From Profundibacter amoris (GTDB lineage: Bacteria > Pseudomonadota > Alphaproteobacteria > Rhodobacterales > Rhodobacteraceae): a stretch of 64,000 nucleotides of DNA. Below are positions 1 through 8,891 of the stretch, piece after piece. The stretch's first letter is position 1. Each line of letters begins with the position of its first letter. Position numbers and translations under genes: made by a program. The stretch lies in assembly GCF_003544895.1 (NCBI RefSeq), contig NZ_CP032125.1, positions 3,362,001-3,426,000 on the forward strand, read 5' to 3'. The notes under the pieces are model-generated. The model made no database searches and was not told where the DNA came from. It saw only the letters and a list, made by a program, of their open reading frames with translations.

Positions 1-608
1 AAGGCATTCACCGCCGCCGAAGCCATCGCCGACCCCCCGCGCCGCCCTCGCAGGGCAACAAAGTCACAACCGCGCGGATTACCGGCCAGTTCCGCCTTGC
101 TCTCGGCCGCGCCAACAAACCCGACTGGGAAACCCAATATCACAGCAGGCTTCGGCCAGCCCCCATCCAGCAGCTCCAGCAAGTGAAACAGCGCCGTCGG
201 TGCATTGCCGATCACCACAACCGCGCCCTCGATACGATCCCGCCACAGCTCCACCGCTGCCGCCGACCGCGTGTTGCCGATCTCTTTTGCCAAGGCAGGC
301 ACAACCGGATCATTCAACGTCACCAACACATCATTCCCCGCCGGCAAATACCTCCGGATAATGCCTGCGCCCACCATCTCGCAGTCGCACAACACCGGCG
401 CTCCCGCCTCTAACGCGGCGCGTCCGGCCTGATAGGCGCCGTCGGAAAACGCCAGACGGTCTGCCACCTCGACCATACCACAGGCATGGATAAGCCGGAT
501 CGCCACCGCTTCCATCCCCGCACCAAACCGTTCCAGCCGCGCCTCTTTGCGGACCGTGGCAAAGCTCTGGGCATAGATTTCCGAAGGCACCTTTTCATAA
601 GGTCTCAT
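1..608 (-). CDS. cobH: Precorrin-8X methylmutase CobH, 3' end cut by window edge
   Basis: CobH converts precorrin-8X to hydrogenobyrinic acid by moving the C-11 methyl group to C-12, in the cytosolic aerobic cobalamin pathway. The minus-strand frame is open from an ATG at 608 to the window edge (202 codons). It starts MRPYEKVPSEIYAQSF and contains the family blocks LIHACGMVEV, CDCEMVGAGIIRRYLP, IGNTRSAAAVELW, VIGNAPTALFHLLELL and GFPVGFVGAAESK, then RGRRGGSAMASAAVNA at the edge. The His in the LIHACG block is the expected catalytic residue. Family members are about 210 residues, so only a handful of C-terminal codons are missing. It lies 75 bases downstream of cbiX on the same strand, with a hairpin between. 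Confidence 0.95.
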   Translation of the reverse strand, partial: MRPYEKVPSEIYAQSFATVRKEARLERFGAGMEAVAIRLIHACGMVEVADRLAFSDGAYQAGRAALEAGAPVLCDCEMVGAGIIRRYLPAGNDVLVTLNDPVVPALAKEIGNTRSAAAVELWRDRIEGAVVVIGNAPTALFHLLELLDGGWPKPAVILGFPVGFVGAAESKAELAGNPRGCDFVALRGRRGGSAMASAAVNA

Positions 609-647
609 GCGCGCACCTCGCCACAGGCACCAATCAAAAAATAGTGC

Positions 648-669
648 AAACGCCCCGCAAGGGGCGTTT
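648..669. terminator. Hairpin between cbiX and cobH, possible weak terminator
   Basis: AAACGCCCC and GGGGCGTTT form a perfect 9-bp stem around a GCAA tetraloop. On the minus strand, the direction of both flanking genes, a run of six T follows about seven bases after the stem. It may attenuate rather than stop read-through from cbiX into cobH. Confidence 0.5.
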
Positions 670-683
670 TCCGTTTGGTTGAA

Positions 684-1781
684 CTACGCATCTTTCTTGC
701 GCGCGCTTTCCGGCCCCAAGGGGTGTTTCGCGTGCGGATATTCCGGATGGTGGTGGTGATCATGGTCATGATGGTGATGCCCGTCCCCGTGGTCATGAGC
801 ATGATGATGGTGGTGGTGATGATCCATATCCAGTCGACATTCACCGGTGCAAAACGTATCGCATAAATCACAGGTTTCCACTGTCGCACCGGGCGCATTG
901 GCCCCTTGCCCTTCAACATGGTGATGGTGGCTTTCCTGAACCGCGCCCACTTCGGCCTCGAACCCCAGAACCTGCGTGCGGTATTTGCACGTCCCGCAGG
1001 TTTCGGGCGGCATGTCGCCCAACTGCTCCATCACCCGTTCGGCAAAGGTTTCCAGCACTTTCGGGTGATCATTCAGATAGCCCGCCTTCACGAATTGGAT
1101 ACCGGGATGCGCCACCGCCACCTTGTCGGTAAAGCCGTAAATCCGGTCAATCAGAATACCCGCAAACAGGAAATACGGAAACACGATCACCCGCTTGTAT
1201 CCCAGCCGTGTGGTATGCTCCAGACAGGGTTCGACCAGCGGAAAGGTTACGCCGGAATAGCCCACCTCGCACCAGCCAAACCCCATGCCTTCCCACAGCA
1301 TCCGCGCCACTTTGGCGACATTGGCGTTGGCATCGGGGTCCGAGGCGCCACGCCCGATCACCACCAGACAGGTTTCCTCCAGCGGCAGATCGCCATATTC
1401 GGCATTGGCCGCATCCACCGCTTCCCGCACCCGTGCACCGGCCGCGGCGATCATTTTGGGGTCCACGCCCAGTTCACGCCCGTAGGTCACATCAACACTG
1501 TGCTTTTTGGCGTAGGTATTCAGCACCGTCGGAATATCGTTCTTGGTGTGCATCGCGGCAAACAGCATCCCGGGAACGGCGATAATGCGGTCGCACCCGG
1601 CCCCGCGCAGACGGTCCAGTCCGTCGCGGATCACCGGATTGGCAAACTCCAGATAGCCGTAATCAACAACATAATCATCCGGCAGCAGCGCGGGCAGCTT
1701 TTCGGCCAGCACCGCAAATTCATTCACCGCATCCTGTGATCGCGAGCCGTGGCCGCAGATCATCACACCAATCTTGCCCAT
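684..1781 (-). CDS. cbiX: Sirohydrochlorin cobaltochelatase CbiX with His-rich tail
   Basis: CbiX inserts Co2+ (or another divalent metal) into a reduced tetrapyrrole such as sirohydrochlorin. The ATG at 1781 is chosen because AGGAGG lies just upstream and the protein then begins with the family start MGKIGVMICGHGSRS; an open frame upstream of it is not needed. The 365-residue protein has two chelatase half-domains: HGSRSQD near residue 11 and a second half with VVIGRGASDPDANAN and VIVFPYFLFAGILIDRI. A Cys-containing segment follows (ETCGTCKYRTQ, then ETCDLCDTFCTGEC), and the last 37 or so residues are dominated by His runs, which suggests cobalt or nickel binding. The gene follows a small membrane protein gene with a 4-base gap and precedes cobH. 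CobN in the same window makes it a second cobaltochelatase. Confidence 0.92.
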   Translation of the reverse strand: MGKIGVMICGHGSRSQDAVNEFAVLAEKLPALLPDDYVVDYGYLEFANPVIRDGLDRLRGAGCDRIIAVPGMLFAAMHTKNDIPTVLNTYAKKHSVDVTYGRELGVDPKMIAAAGARVREAVDAANAEYGDLPLEETCLVVIGRGASDPDANANVAKVARMLWEGMGFGWCEVGYSGVTFPLVEPCLEHTTRLGYKRVIVFPYFLFAGILIDRIYGFTDKVAVAHPGIQFVKAGYLNDHPKVLETFAERVMEQLGDMPPETCGTCKYRTQVLGFEAEVGAVQESHHHHVEGQGANAPGATVETCDLCDTFCTGECRLDMDHHHHHHHAHDHGDGHHHHDHDHHHHPEYPHAKHPLGPESARKKDA

Positions 1782-1785
1782 AATC

Positions 1786-2010
1786 TCAGGCCTCCTGCGG
1801 TTCAGTATCGGGGTCTTCTTCGGTCTCGTCTTCTTGCGAGGCTTCCTCGTCCCGCCCTTTTTTGGCCTGCCACAGGGCAGCCGCAGCAGCAGCGGCAATC
1901 GCCGCCAGTCCCAGCCAATGGTTATGGCCTGCGACCTCGATAATATGGGTCGGATGCGCAAAGGCAGGGGCGGCCAGCAGGGCCAGAATTACAGACATCA
2001 GGGTTTTCAT
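1786..2010 (-). CDS. Small membrane protein next to cbiX (DUF6732-like)
   Basis: A 74-residue protein with an N-terminal signal or anchor (MKTLMSVILALLAAPAFA), a short His-containing loop (HPTHIIEVAGHNHW), a second hydrophobic segment (LGLAAIAAAAAAALW) and an acidic Glu/Asp-rich tail. This matches the small DUF6732-like proteins seen beside cbiX in Rhodobacterales; that link is from memory. The His-containing periplasmic loop and the neighbours suggest a role in metal handling, which is inference. The ATG at 2010 has GAGAGGAT upstream. The TGA stop sits next to the ribosome binding site of cbiX, so the two are probably translationally coupled. Confidence 0.75.
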   Translation of the reverse strand: MKTLMSVILALLAAPAFAHPTHIIEVAGHNHWLGLAAIAAAAAAALWQAKKGRDEEASQEDETEEDPDTEPQEA

Positions 2011-2033
2011 CGCATATATCCTCTCGTAACCGG

Positions 2034-2098
2034 CCCAAACAGGTCAGGTGACAGGAACATATGCTCCCGACGACGCTGGTTTTGATCCCCTGTTTGGG
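2034..2098. repeat. Nested inverted repeat in divergent intergenic region
   Basis: CCCAAACAGG (2034-2043) and CCTGTTTGGG (2089-2098) are perfect 10-base inverted arms. A shorter palindrome, GGAACATATGCTCC (2054-2067), lies between them. The element is in the 263-base gap between the divergent cbiX-side and cobD-side operons, close to the start of the small membrane protein gene. It could be a transcript leader structure or an operator. I see no B12-box in this gap. Confidence 0.55.
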
Positions 2099-2273
2099 TC
2101 AATCATCCACCAGCCAACCGTTCTGGCCCTTTGGGCTTCGTCTGATCCAGCTATAGGACGGCAGTGCTGTCACTGCAAACGGATTCACGACAGACAGGGC
2201 GCATTTGGCGACATCCCTCTTGCAATCGGGCGGGTAATCCGTTTCATCGGCAAAGGAAGCAAAGGAAACCCGC

Positions 2274-2642
2274 ATGACCACCACCATCACCATTTGCGAC
2301 ACCTGCAAGCGCGAGGGCTGGGATGAAACCACCGGCAAAACCGACGGCGAGGCACTGGCCGACCTGATCGAGACCGCCGCAGCCGGCACCGCCGTGAAAA
2401 CCCGCCGGTTTTCCTGCCTGATGGGCTGTGACCGTGCCTGCAATGTCACCATTCAGGCCGAGGGCAAGCTGAACTACACCCTTGGGCAATTCACCCCCAC
2501 ACCCGAAGCGGCCGAAGCCATTGTTGCCTATGCCGCCCTGCACGCCGCCAGCACATCGGGACAGGTGCCCTATCGCAATTGGCCACAGGCGATAAAGGGG
2601 CACTTTACCACCCGTCATCCACCACTACCGAGCGACGAATGA
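2274..2642 (+). CDS. DUF1636 metal-binding protein, cobalamin-associated
   Basis: A 122-residue cytosolic protein of the DUF1636 family, often found among cobalamin genes and predicted to bind metal. Cys positions are visible: ICDTCKREG near residue 8 and SCLMGCDRACNV near residue 47, a CxxC plus CxxxCxxxC pattern fitting a thioredoxin-like ferredoxin fold. The C-terminal part resembles other members (a Tyr/Trp-containing PYRNWPQAIKGHF block). The start is preceded by AAAGGAAA. Its TGA overlaps the ATG of cobD by four bases (ATGA), indicating coupled translation. The exact biochemical role is not established; metal delivery or redox in corrin synthesis is inference. Confidence 0.85.
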   Translation: MTTTITICDTCKREGWDETTGKTDGEALADLIETAAAGTAVKTRRFSCLMGCDRACNVTIQAEGKLNYTLGQFTPTPEAAEAIVAYAALHAASTSGQVPYRNWPQAIKGHFTTRHPPLPSDE

Positions 2643-3574
2643 ATACCGCGCTGATCCTTATTCTGGCCATGCTGCTGGACGCCATCCTGGGCGAGCCAAA
2701 ATGGCTGTGGTCCCGCGTGCCGCATCCGGCGGTGCTGATGGGGCGGGCTGTGGGGTGGCTGGATCAGAACTTCAACACCGGCGTAATCGGTATAGACCCA
2801 AAGGAACGCAAACGCAGCGGGATCCTGACCATGGCCGCACTGGTTCTGGCGGCGTGGATTATCGGGGTAATCGTCTCTAACCTGCCGGATTTTGGTATTT
2901 TAGAGATCATTCTGGCCGCAATGCTGCTGGCCCAGAAAAGCCTGACCCAGCATGTCGCCGCCGTGGCCGATGCCCTGCGCCTGTCCACCGCTGACGGGCA
3001 GTTGATGGTGGCGCGGATTGTCGGGCGCGATACGGCGGCAATGGACGATACCGCCGTGGCCCGCGGCGCAATCGAAAGTGCGGCGGAAAACCTGTCGGAC
3101 GGGGTGATCGCGCCTGCCTTCTGGTTCCTGTTGCTGGGGCTGCCCGGTCTGCTGATCTACAAAATCACCAACACAGCGGATTCGATGATCGGCTATAAAA
3201 CCGAACGCCACGCCGATTTCGGCTGGGCCGCCGCACGGCTGGATGATGTGCTGAACTACATCCCAGCCCGCCTGACCGCCCTTCTGATTGCTGTTACCAA
3301 CCGCGCCCTGAACAAATGGCGCCTGATCCTGCGCGACGCACCGCTGCACCGTTCCCCCAACGCCGGCTGGCCCGAAGCGGCTATGGCAGTCACGCTAGAC
3401 ATCGCCCTGTCCGGCCCACGCAGCTATCACGGGCAGATGCGCGAATTCCCTTATGTCCACCCCGAAGGCCGCCGCACCCTGACACCCGATGACATAGATG
3501 CGGCGGTAGAGGTGTTGTGGCGGGCATGGGGTGGAATGGTTGCAATTGTCGCCATCGTGGCCCTGTTCACCTGA
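2639..3574 (+). CDS. cobD: Adenosylcobinamide-phosphate synthase (CobD/CbiB)
   Basis: An inner-membrane enzyme that attaches the aminopropanol (phosphate) arm to adenosylcobyric acid. The ATG at 2639 overlaps the stop of the DUF1636 gene and gives MNTALILILAMLLDAILGEP, the usual family start; an upstream in-frame ATG at 2579 lies inside DUF1636 and is rejected. The 311-residue protein shows several hydrophobic segments and the family blocks PHPAVLMGR (about residue 29), ESAAENLSDGVIAPAFWF, TADSMIGYKTERHADFGWAA and RLDDVLNYIPARLTALL, ending with the RSPNAGWPEAAMA block. Length is normal. It probably forms a two-gene operon with DUF1636. Confidence 0.95.
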   Translation: MNTALILILAMLLDAILGEPKWLWSRVPHPAVLMGRAVGWLDQNFNTGVIGIDPKERKRSGILTMAALVLAAWIIGVIVSNLPDFGILEIILAAMLLAQKSLTQHVAAVADALRLSTADGQLMVARIVGRDTAAMDDTAVARGAIESAAENLSDGVIAPAFWFLLLGLPGLLIYKITNTADSMIGYKTERHADFGWAAARLDDVLNYIPARLTALLIAVTNRALNKWRLILRDAPLHRSPNAGWPEAAMAVTLDIALSGPRSYHGQMREFPYVHPEGRRTLTPDDIDAAVEVLWRAWGGMVAIVAIVALFT

Positions 3575-3639
3575 CCTATTGCCACCGGCCGCAGCCCTGC
3601 TAATCTGCGCCCGAATTGGTATTTTGAAAGGCCTCTTTT

Positions 3640-4821
3640 ATGCGTAACCCGATTTTCCCGATGCTGGCGGCGCTTTGCCTAACCCTGACGCCCGCTTATG
3701 CAGCCAGTCAATGCGGTGGCAATTTCAGCAGCTTTGTTGCCAATCTGAAAAAAGAGGCCATCAGCAAAGGCCACGACCGCGCCACGGTGGACCGGTTCTT
3801 TGCCTCGGTCCGGCAAGACCCGAAAACCCTGAAGGCGGATCGATCGCAAGGGGTGTTCCAGAAAGACTTTATTGCCTTTTCCCGGGCCCTGATCAGCAAA
3901 TCCCGCCTGAACAAGGGCATCACCAACGCCCGCAAATACGACCGCGTGTTTGACCGTATCCAGCAGCAATACGGCATCAACCGTGGCGTTTTGCTGGCCT
4001 TCTGGGCGTTTGAAACCGACTATGGCGCAGTTCAGGGCAATTTCAACACAGTGAATTCACTGGTCACACTGGCGCATGACTGCCGCCGCCCGCAACTGTT
4101 TCGCCCACAGGTTTTCGCGGCACTGGAACTGTACGAGCAAGGCGATCTATCCCCGACCAAAACCACCGGCGCATGGGCCGGGGAAATCGGCATGGTGCAA
4201 ATGCTGCCCGCCGATATTCTGGAAAACGGTGTGGATGGCGATGGCGACGGGCATGTCAGCCTGAAAACTTCGCCTCCGGATGCATTGATGTCGGGGGCAA
4301 AAATGCTGTCCGGCCTTGGCTGGAGACCGAACGAGCCATGGTTACAGGAAATTGTAGTGCCGGCCAATCTGGACTGGTCCAAAACTGGTTTGAATCACCA
4401 GCAAACAGTCAAGCAATGGGCGCAGATGGGCGTTAAGGCGCGGGCGGGATCACTGGCATCCGGCAAACTGCCTGCCTCGGTTCTGCTGCCGATGGGGCGC
4501 AAGGGGCCTGCGTTTCTGGCCTATCCGAATTTCAGCGTCTATTTCGAGTGGAACCAGAGCATGGTCTACGTCACCACCGCCGCCTATTTCGGCACGCGGA
4601 TCGAAGGGGCCAAACCCTATATTGCGGGCAAGCCCGATCCGGCGCTAACTGGCAAGCAAATGAAAGCCTTGCAGAAAAAGCTGGCCGCGCGTGGTTACGA
4701 TGTGGGTAAAATTGACGGTATTCTGGGCGCCAAAACCCGCGCCGCCATTCAAGCCGAACAAATCCGGCTGGGCCTGCCTGCCGATGCGTGGCCGACAAAG
4801 GCACTGCTTAACAAGCTGTAA
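3640..4821 (+). CDS. Lytic murein transglycosylase, MltB/SLT_2 type, with peptidoglycan-binding domain
   Basis: A periplasmic enzyme that cleaves the MurNAc-GlcNAc bond of peptidoglycan to leave 1,6-anhydro ends. The 393-residue precursor has a signal peptide (cleavage near AYAAS, residue 22) with no lipobox Cys at the junction, so it is probably soluble. The SLT_2 domain spans about residues 25-315 and contains LLAFWAFETDYGAVQGNF, where the Glu of AFETDYG is the expected catalytic acid, and GAWAGEIGMVQMLP. A PG_binding_1 domain (about 330-390) carries MKALQKKLAARGYDVGKIDG. It is followed by a bidirectional terminator shared with the convergent YbjN-type gene. Confidence 0.93.
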   Translation: MRNPIFPMLAALCLTLTPAYAASQCGGNFSSFVANLKKEAISKGHDRATVDRFFASVRQDPKTLKADRSQGVFQKDFIAFSRALISKSRLNKGITNARKYDRVFDRIQQQYGINRGVLLAFWAFETDYGAVQGNFNTVNSLVTLAHDCRRPQLFRPQVFAALELYEQGDLSPTKTTGAWAGEIGMVQMLPADILENGVDGDGDGHVSLKTSPPDALMSGAKMLSGLGWRPNEPWLQEIVVPANLDWSKTGLNHQQTVKQWAQMGVKARAGSLASGKLPASVLLPMGRKGPAFLAYPNFSVYFEWNQSMVYVTTAAYFGTRIEGAKPYIAGKPDPALTGKQMKALQKKLAARGYDVGKIDGILGAKTRAAIQAEQIRLGLPADAWPTKALLNKL

Positions 4822-4827
4822 AAACCA

Positions 4828-4858
4828 AAAAGCCCCGCGCGGAATGCACGGGGCTTTT
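4828..4858. terminator. Bidirectional rho-independent terminator
   Basis: AAAAGCCCCG and CGGGGCTTTT form a 10-bp stem around an 11-base loop, between two convergent genes. A T run on each strand's exit side fits termination in both directions. Confidence 0.85.
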
Positions 4859-4878
4859 GTATTCTCGGGGTTAGTGGA

Positions 4879-5355
4879 TTACCACTCGATGAAGTCTTCG
4901 AAATCCTCGACCAGCAGGCGCCACCAATCTAGATCATCGGCAAAGTTTTCATTGCCCAGACCATCAAAATCCATATTCACATCCATTTCCAGGAACGGGT
5001 CACCCTCGTCATCGATATAGGCCTTGGCGAAACGCTTGTCGCGGTTCCATTCATTGATTTTCAGCGCGCTGATACCGTTGTTCAGGTCATAGCCTGCCTT
5101 GAACATGATCGAAGCGCAGTTCAGGTTGTCTTCGCAACCATAGAAGTAGACCGAAAATTTGGTGTCGGAAATACGGCTGGAAATCTTGGGATCACCGCCT
5201 GAATCTTTGCCCATGGTTGCGACCATGCCAAAATCCTGCATCGCCTTCATCACTGCTGCCGCATTTTTTGCAGTAATTTGCGCCATTGCAGCTGTACTGC
5301 CCACAACAAATGCTGCGACTGTCAGCCCGGTAAATAGTTTTGCTTTAAAAGTCAT
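4879..5355 (-). CDS. Exported YbjN-domain protein
   Basis: A 158-residue precursor with a clear signal peptide (MTFKAKLFTGLTVAAFVVG, cleavage near AMAQI). The mature part has a YbjN-like fold pattern: an N-terminal helix with AVMKAMQDFGMVATM, then strands with SVYFYGCEDNLNCASIMF and a block around NEWNRDKRFAKAYIDDEGD, ending in an acidic helix rich in Asp, Glu and Trp. Two Cys in the CEDNLNC segment could form a disulfide. The ATG at 5355 has AAGGTG upstream and yields the signal peptide directly; an earlier in-frame ATG at 5421 would add 22 unlikely residues. Function is unknown. It is convergent with the transglycosylase and downstream of smc on the same strand. Confidence 0.8.
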   Translation of the reverse strand: MTFKAKLFTGLTVAAFVVGSTAAMAQITAKNAAAVMKAMQDFGMVATMGKDSGGDPKISSRISDTKFSVYFYGCEDNLNCASIMFKAGYDLNNGISALKINEWNRDKRFAKAYIDDEGDPFLEMDVNMDFDGLGNENFADDLDWWRLLVEDFEDFIEW

Positions 5356-5435
5356 TGGGTCACCTTTTTCATCAAAGTTGGAATTTAGTGCAACTGAAAC
5401 AAATATCGATCGGATGGTCAATGTGATTTACGGCC

Positions 5436-8400
5436 TTAGGCGACCATTGCCTCGGCTTTTTTCAGGTCAACACTTACCAGTTGGCTGACGCCCAGCTCGC
5501 CCATTGTCACCCCGAACAACCGATCCATCCGCGCCATTGTCACCGCGTGGTGGGTGATGATCAGGAACCGCGTGTCGGTGCGGCGCGTCATTTCGTCCAG
5601 CATGTCGCAGAACCGCGTAACGTTGGCGTCATCCAGCGGCGCGTCCACCTCGTCCAGCACACAGATCGGGGCAGGGTTGGCAAGGAACACTGCAAAAATC
5701 AGGGCCAGCGCGGTCAGGGTCTGCTCCCCGCCGGACAACAGCGAAAGTGTTGACAGTTTCTTGCCCGGCGGCTGGCACATGATTTCCAGACCCGCCTCGA
5801 GCGGGTCATCGCTTTCGACCAGAACCAGTTTGGCTTCGCCACCGCCGAACAGGTGTTTGAACAGCATGCTGAAATTCGAATTCACCTGCTCGAACGCCGT
5901 CAAAAGGCGCTCGCGGCCTTCTTTGTTCAGACTGGCAATGCCGGTGCGCAGTTTCTTGGTGGCCTCTTCCAGATCGATCTTTTCGTTCAGCAGGGTGTCG
6001 TGCTCTTCCTGCACCTCGCGGGCATCTTCCTCGGCCCGCAGGTTCACAGCCCCCAACGCATCGCGCTGGCGTTTCAGGCGGTTCACATTGGATTCGATGC
6101 TTTCGGATGACGGTATCTGATCAGGGTCGGTATCCAGTTCCTCAAGCAGGTTTTGCGGCGTGGTTTCCAGCTCTTCGGCAATCCGTTCGGCGGCATAGGC
6201 CACGGTTTCCCGCGCCGCATCTGCCCGCGCTTCGGACCGCGCCCGCGCCTCGCGCGCCTCGGAGGCCGCGCGTTCGGCATCGCGTTCACCGTCCACGGCC
6301 TGACGCAAGGCGGTTTCGGCCTCGGCCAGTTTATCGGCGGCGGCACGGCGACGGACCTCGGCATCGCCAATCGCATCAGCCAATTCGTCCCGCTTGGCGG
6401 CAATTTCTTCGGGGGCGGCGCTGGCCTCTTTCAACTCGGCCTCGGATTGGCCTTTACGTTCTTCCAACTCAGCAATCCGCTTTTCGGCGGTTTCCAGACG
6501 GTGGCGCCAGCCGGAAATCTCTTTGGTGATTTCCTGACTGCGCTTCACGCGGGCCTCGCCTTCGCGGCGCAATTCGTCATGGGCAGAGCGTTTGGACATC
6601 ATGGTGATCCGCGCGGCCTCGACCGTCATTTTGGTGTCTTCCACCTCGGCGCGCGCGGCCTCCAGATCGCCCAGATCGGCCACGGCTTTGTCCGCCTCGG
6701 CCAGACGCTGGCGCGCCTGCATCGCCTCTTCCTCGAACCGCGTTACGGCAAGGCCAAGGTTTTCCAGTTTGCCCGCCGCAATGCTTTGATCCGCCTCGGC
6801 GCGGGACAGGGCACGGTTGGCATCAGCCACGGCACGATCCGCCTCGCGGCGGGCCTCGCGGGCCTGCTGATCCTCGAGGGTCAGGCGTTTCAGTTCCTCG
6901 GACAGCAATTCATGGGCGCGGGTAGCACCCTCGGCGCGCGCGCTGGCCTCTTCCAGATCGCGTTTCAGTTCGACCAGACGGTTTAGCTGTTGCAACCGCA
7001 GGGCCGCCGCACTTGGCGCATCTTCGGCACCGGCACGGAACCCGTCCCAGCGCCATAGATCACCGGCCAGACTGACCAGCCGCTGACCCGGTTTCAGATC
7101 TTTTTGCAACCGCGCCCCGTCGGCAAAATCGACCAAACCGATCTGGCTGATCCGCCGTGCCAGAACCTCGGGCACGGTGACGTAGTTCGACAGAGATTTC
7201 ACGCCATCCGGCAGGGATTGTGCATTGGAATAGCCCGGCAAAACCGCCCAGCCAGACAGCGCGTCCGGCCCGACCTGCGGCGCACGCAGATCATCGGCCA
7301 AGGCCGCGCCCAGCGCCTTTTCATAGCCCGATTGCACCCGCACGGCATCCAGCACCTGACCACCCTCGGCGGTGTCGCGTTCAACCAGTTTTGCCAGCGC
7401 GCCAACCTCGGCCCGCAGCGCATTCGCTTCGCCTTCGGCCTCGGAGCGTTCGGCGCGGGCATCCACCTCGCGCGATTGCGCTTCGGCGCGGGCGTCATCG
7501 GCCCGCAACAGGGCCTCTTCCGCCGCTTCCGATGCCGCCGCCGCCACCACCTGCGCCGCTTGTGCTGTTTCAAGATCCGCCAGGGCCTTTTCCAGCGCCG
7601 CCTTTGATCCGGCAACCGCCTCGCGCGCGCGCTCGGCCTCGGCTTCGTTTTTCTCCAGCGTCTTGCGGCTGTCCTCTTGCAAACGGTGCGCCGAATGGTG
7701 TCTGGCCGACAGCCGCGCCACATCTTCGGTCATCTGGGTCAGGGCCGCTTCGCGCTCTTGCAACACGCTCGCCGCATCGCGGGCGGCTTCGGCGGCTTCT
7801 TCAACCCGCGCCTCGTGGCCTTCACCGGCCTTGGCGATCTGCGCCTGTTCCCATTCCAGCCGTTCAATGGTTTCGCCCGCATCCCTGTTCAAGCCCGCTT
7901 CGCGCTCCATGTCATGGGTCAGCTGGCTGATCCGCGCCTTCAGCGTTTCGATCATCTGTAACGCGCGGGCCTCCTGATCCTGCAAGGTATCGCGCTGCAC
8001 CGTCAAGCGCTGCAACACCGCGGCTGCAATCGCCTCTTCTTCACGCAGCGGCGGCAGCTTCTCCTCGGCCGCTTCGCGGGCCTTGGTCGAGGTCCGTGCA
8101 GCCCCTTCGGCCTGTGCCGCCAGTTTGGTGCGGTCGGTCAGTTCGGCCTGTGTCTTGGCCTGCGCCTCGTCCGCCTCTTTCCAGCGGCGATACAGCAACA
8201 GCCCTTCGGCTTTGCGCAGATCATCGCCAATGGTGCGATACCGCGCCGCTTGCCGTGCCTGCCGTGCCAGTTGCGCCAACTGGCTGGCCAGTTGCTCGAT
8301 CACATCCTCGACCCGCGCCAGATTGGTCTCGGTGCCTTTCAGCTTCAGCTCGGCCTCGTGACGGCGCTGGTAAAGGCCGGAAATACCCGCCGCCTCTTCC

Positions 8401-8891
8401 AGAACGCGGCGGCGGTTCTTGGGCTTGGCGTTGATCAGTTCGGAAATCTGCCCCTGACGCACCAGCGCCGGCGAATGGGCACCGGTCGAGGCATCGGCAA
8501 ACAGCATCTGCACATCCTTGGCGCGCACATCCTTGCCGTTGGCCTTATAGGCGCTGCCCGCGTCCCGCGTGATCCGGCGCACGATTTCCAGCGTGTCCTG
8601 ATCATTGAAACCAGGCGGGGCCAGACGGTCGGAATTGTCGATCGTCAGGACCACTTCGGCAAAATTGCGGGCAGGGCGGCTGGAAGCACCGGCAAAGATC
8701 ACATCCTCCATCCCGCCGCCACGCATCGCCTTGGCGCGGGTTTCGCCCATCACCCAGCGCAGCGCCTCGAGCAGGTTGGATTTACCGCAACCGTTCGGCC
8801 CCACAACACCGGTCAGCCCGTCCGCGATCACCAGATCGGTCGGGTCGACAAAGCTTTTAAAGCCATTCAGCCTGAGTTTCGAAAATTGCAA
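5436..8891 (-). CDS. smc: Chromosome segregation ATPase SMC
   Basis: A cytosolic ATPase that, with ScpA/ScpB, compacts and separates sister chromosomes. With a TTG start at 8891 (AGAAGG about ten bases upstream) the protein is 1151 residues, starts with the standard FSKLRLNGFKSFVDPTDL, and matches the usual family length. An in-frame ATG at 8969 would add 26 atypical residues. Walker A is GVVGPNGCGKSNLLEALRW near residue 30; long Glu/Ala/Arg-rich coiled coils flank the central hinge (around VLPGYSNAQSLPDGVKSLSN). The C-terminal head has the signature LSLLSGGEQTLTALALIFA and Walker B PICVLDEVDAPLDDANV. The gene stands apart from its neighbours. Confidence 0.95.
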   Translation of the reverse strand: MQFSKLRLNGFKSFVDPTDLVIADGLTGVVGPNGCGKSNLLEALRWVMGETRAKAMRGGGMEDVIFAGASSRPARNFAEVVLTIDNSDRLAPPGFNDQDTLEIVRRITRDAGSAYKANGKDVRAKDVQMLFADASTGAHSPALVRQGQISELINAKPKNRRRVLEEAAGISGLYQRRHEAELKLKGTETNLARVEDVIEQLASQLAQLARQARQAARYRTIGDDLRKAEGLLLYRRWKEADEAQAKTQAELTDRTKLAAQAEGAARTSTKAREAAEEKLPPLREEEAIAAAVLQRLTVQRDTLQDQEARALQMIETLKARISQLTHDMEREAGLNRDAGETIERLEWEQAQIAKAGEGHEARVEEAAEAARDAASVLQEREAALTQMTEDVARLSARHHSAHRLQEDSRKTLEKNEAEAERAREAVAGSKAALEKALADLETAQAAQVVAAAASEAAEEALLRADDARAEAQSREVDARAERSEAEGEANALRAEVGALAKLVERDTAEGGQVLDAVRVQSGYEKALGAALADDLRAPQVGPDALSGWAVLPGYSNAQSLPDGVKSLSNYVTVPEVLARRISQIGLVDFADGARLQKDLKPGQRLVSLAGDLWRWDGFRAGAEDAPSAAALRLQQLNRLVELKRDLEEASARAEGATRAHELLSEELKRLTLEDQQAREARREADRAVADANRALSRAEADQSIAAGKLENLGLAVTRFEEEAMQARQRLAEADKAVADLGDLEAARAEVEDTKMTVEAARITMMSKRSAHDELRREGEARVKRSQEITKEISGWRHRLETAEKRIAELEERKGQSEAELKEASAAPEEIAAKRDELADAIGDAEVRRRAAADKLAEAETALRQAVDGERDAERAASEAREARARSEARADAARETVAYAAERIAEELETTPQNLLEELDTDPDQIPSSESIESNVNRLKRQRDALGAVNLRAEEDAREVQEEHDTLLNEKIDLEEATKKLRTGIASLNKEGRERLLTAFEQVNSNFSMLFKHLFGGGEAKLVLVESDDPLEAGLEIMCQPPGKKLSTLSLLSGGEQTLTALALIFAVFLANPAPICVLDEVDAPLDDANVTRFCDMLDEMTRRTDTRFLIITHHAVTMARMDRLFGVTMGELGVSQLVSVDLKKAEAMVA

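Noticed and set aside
906-1739. A 277-codon open frame on the plus strand
   Set aside because: It lies antisense to cbiX, whose frame has clear family motifs and a good ribosome binding site.
6153-6986. A 277-codon open frame on the plus strand
   Set aside because: It is antisense to smc; codon third-position GC bias makes such frames common in this window.
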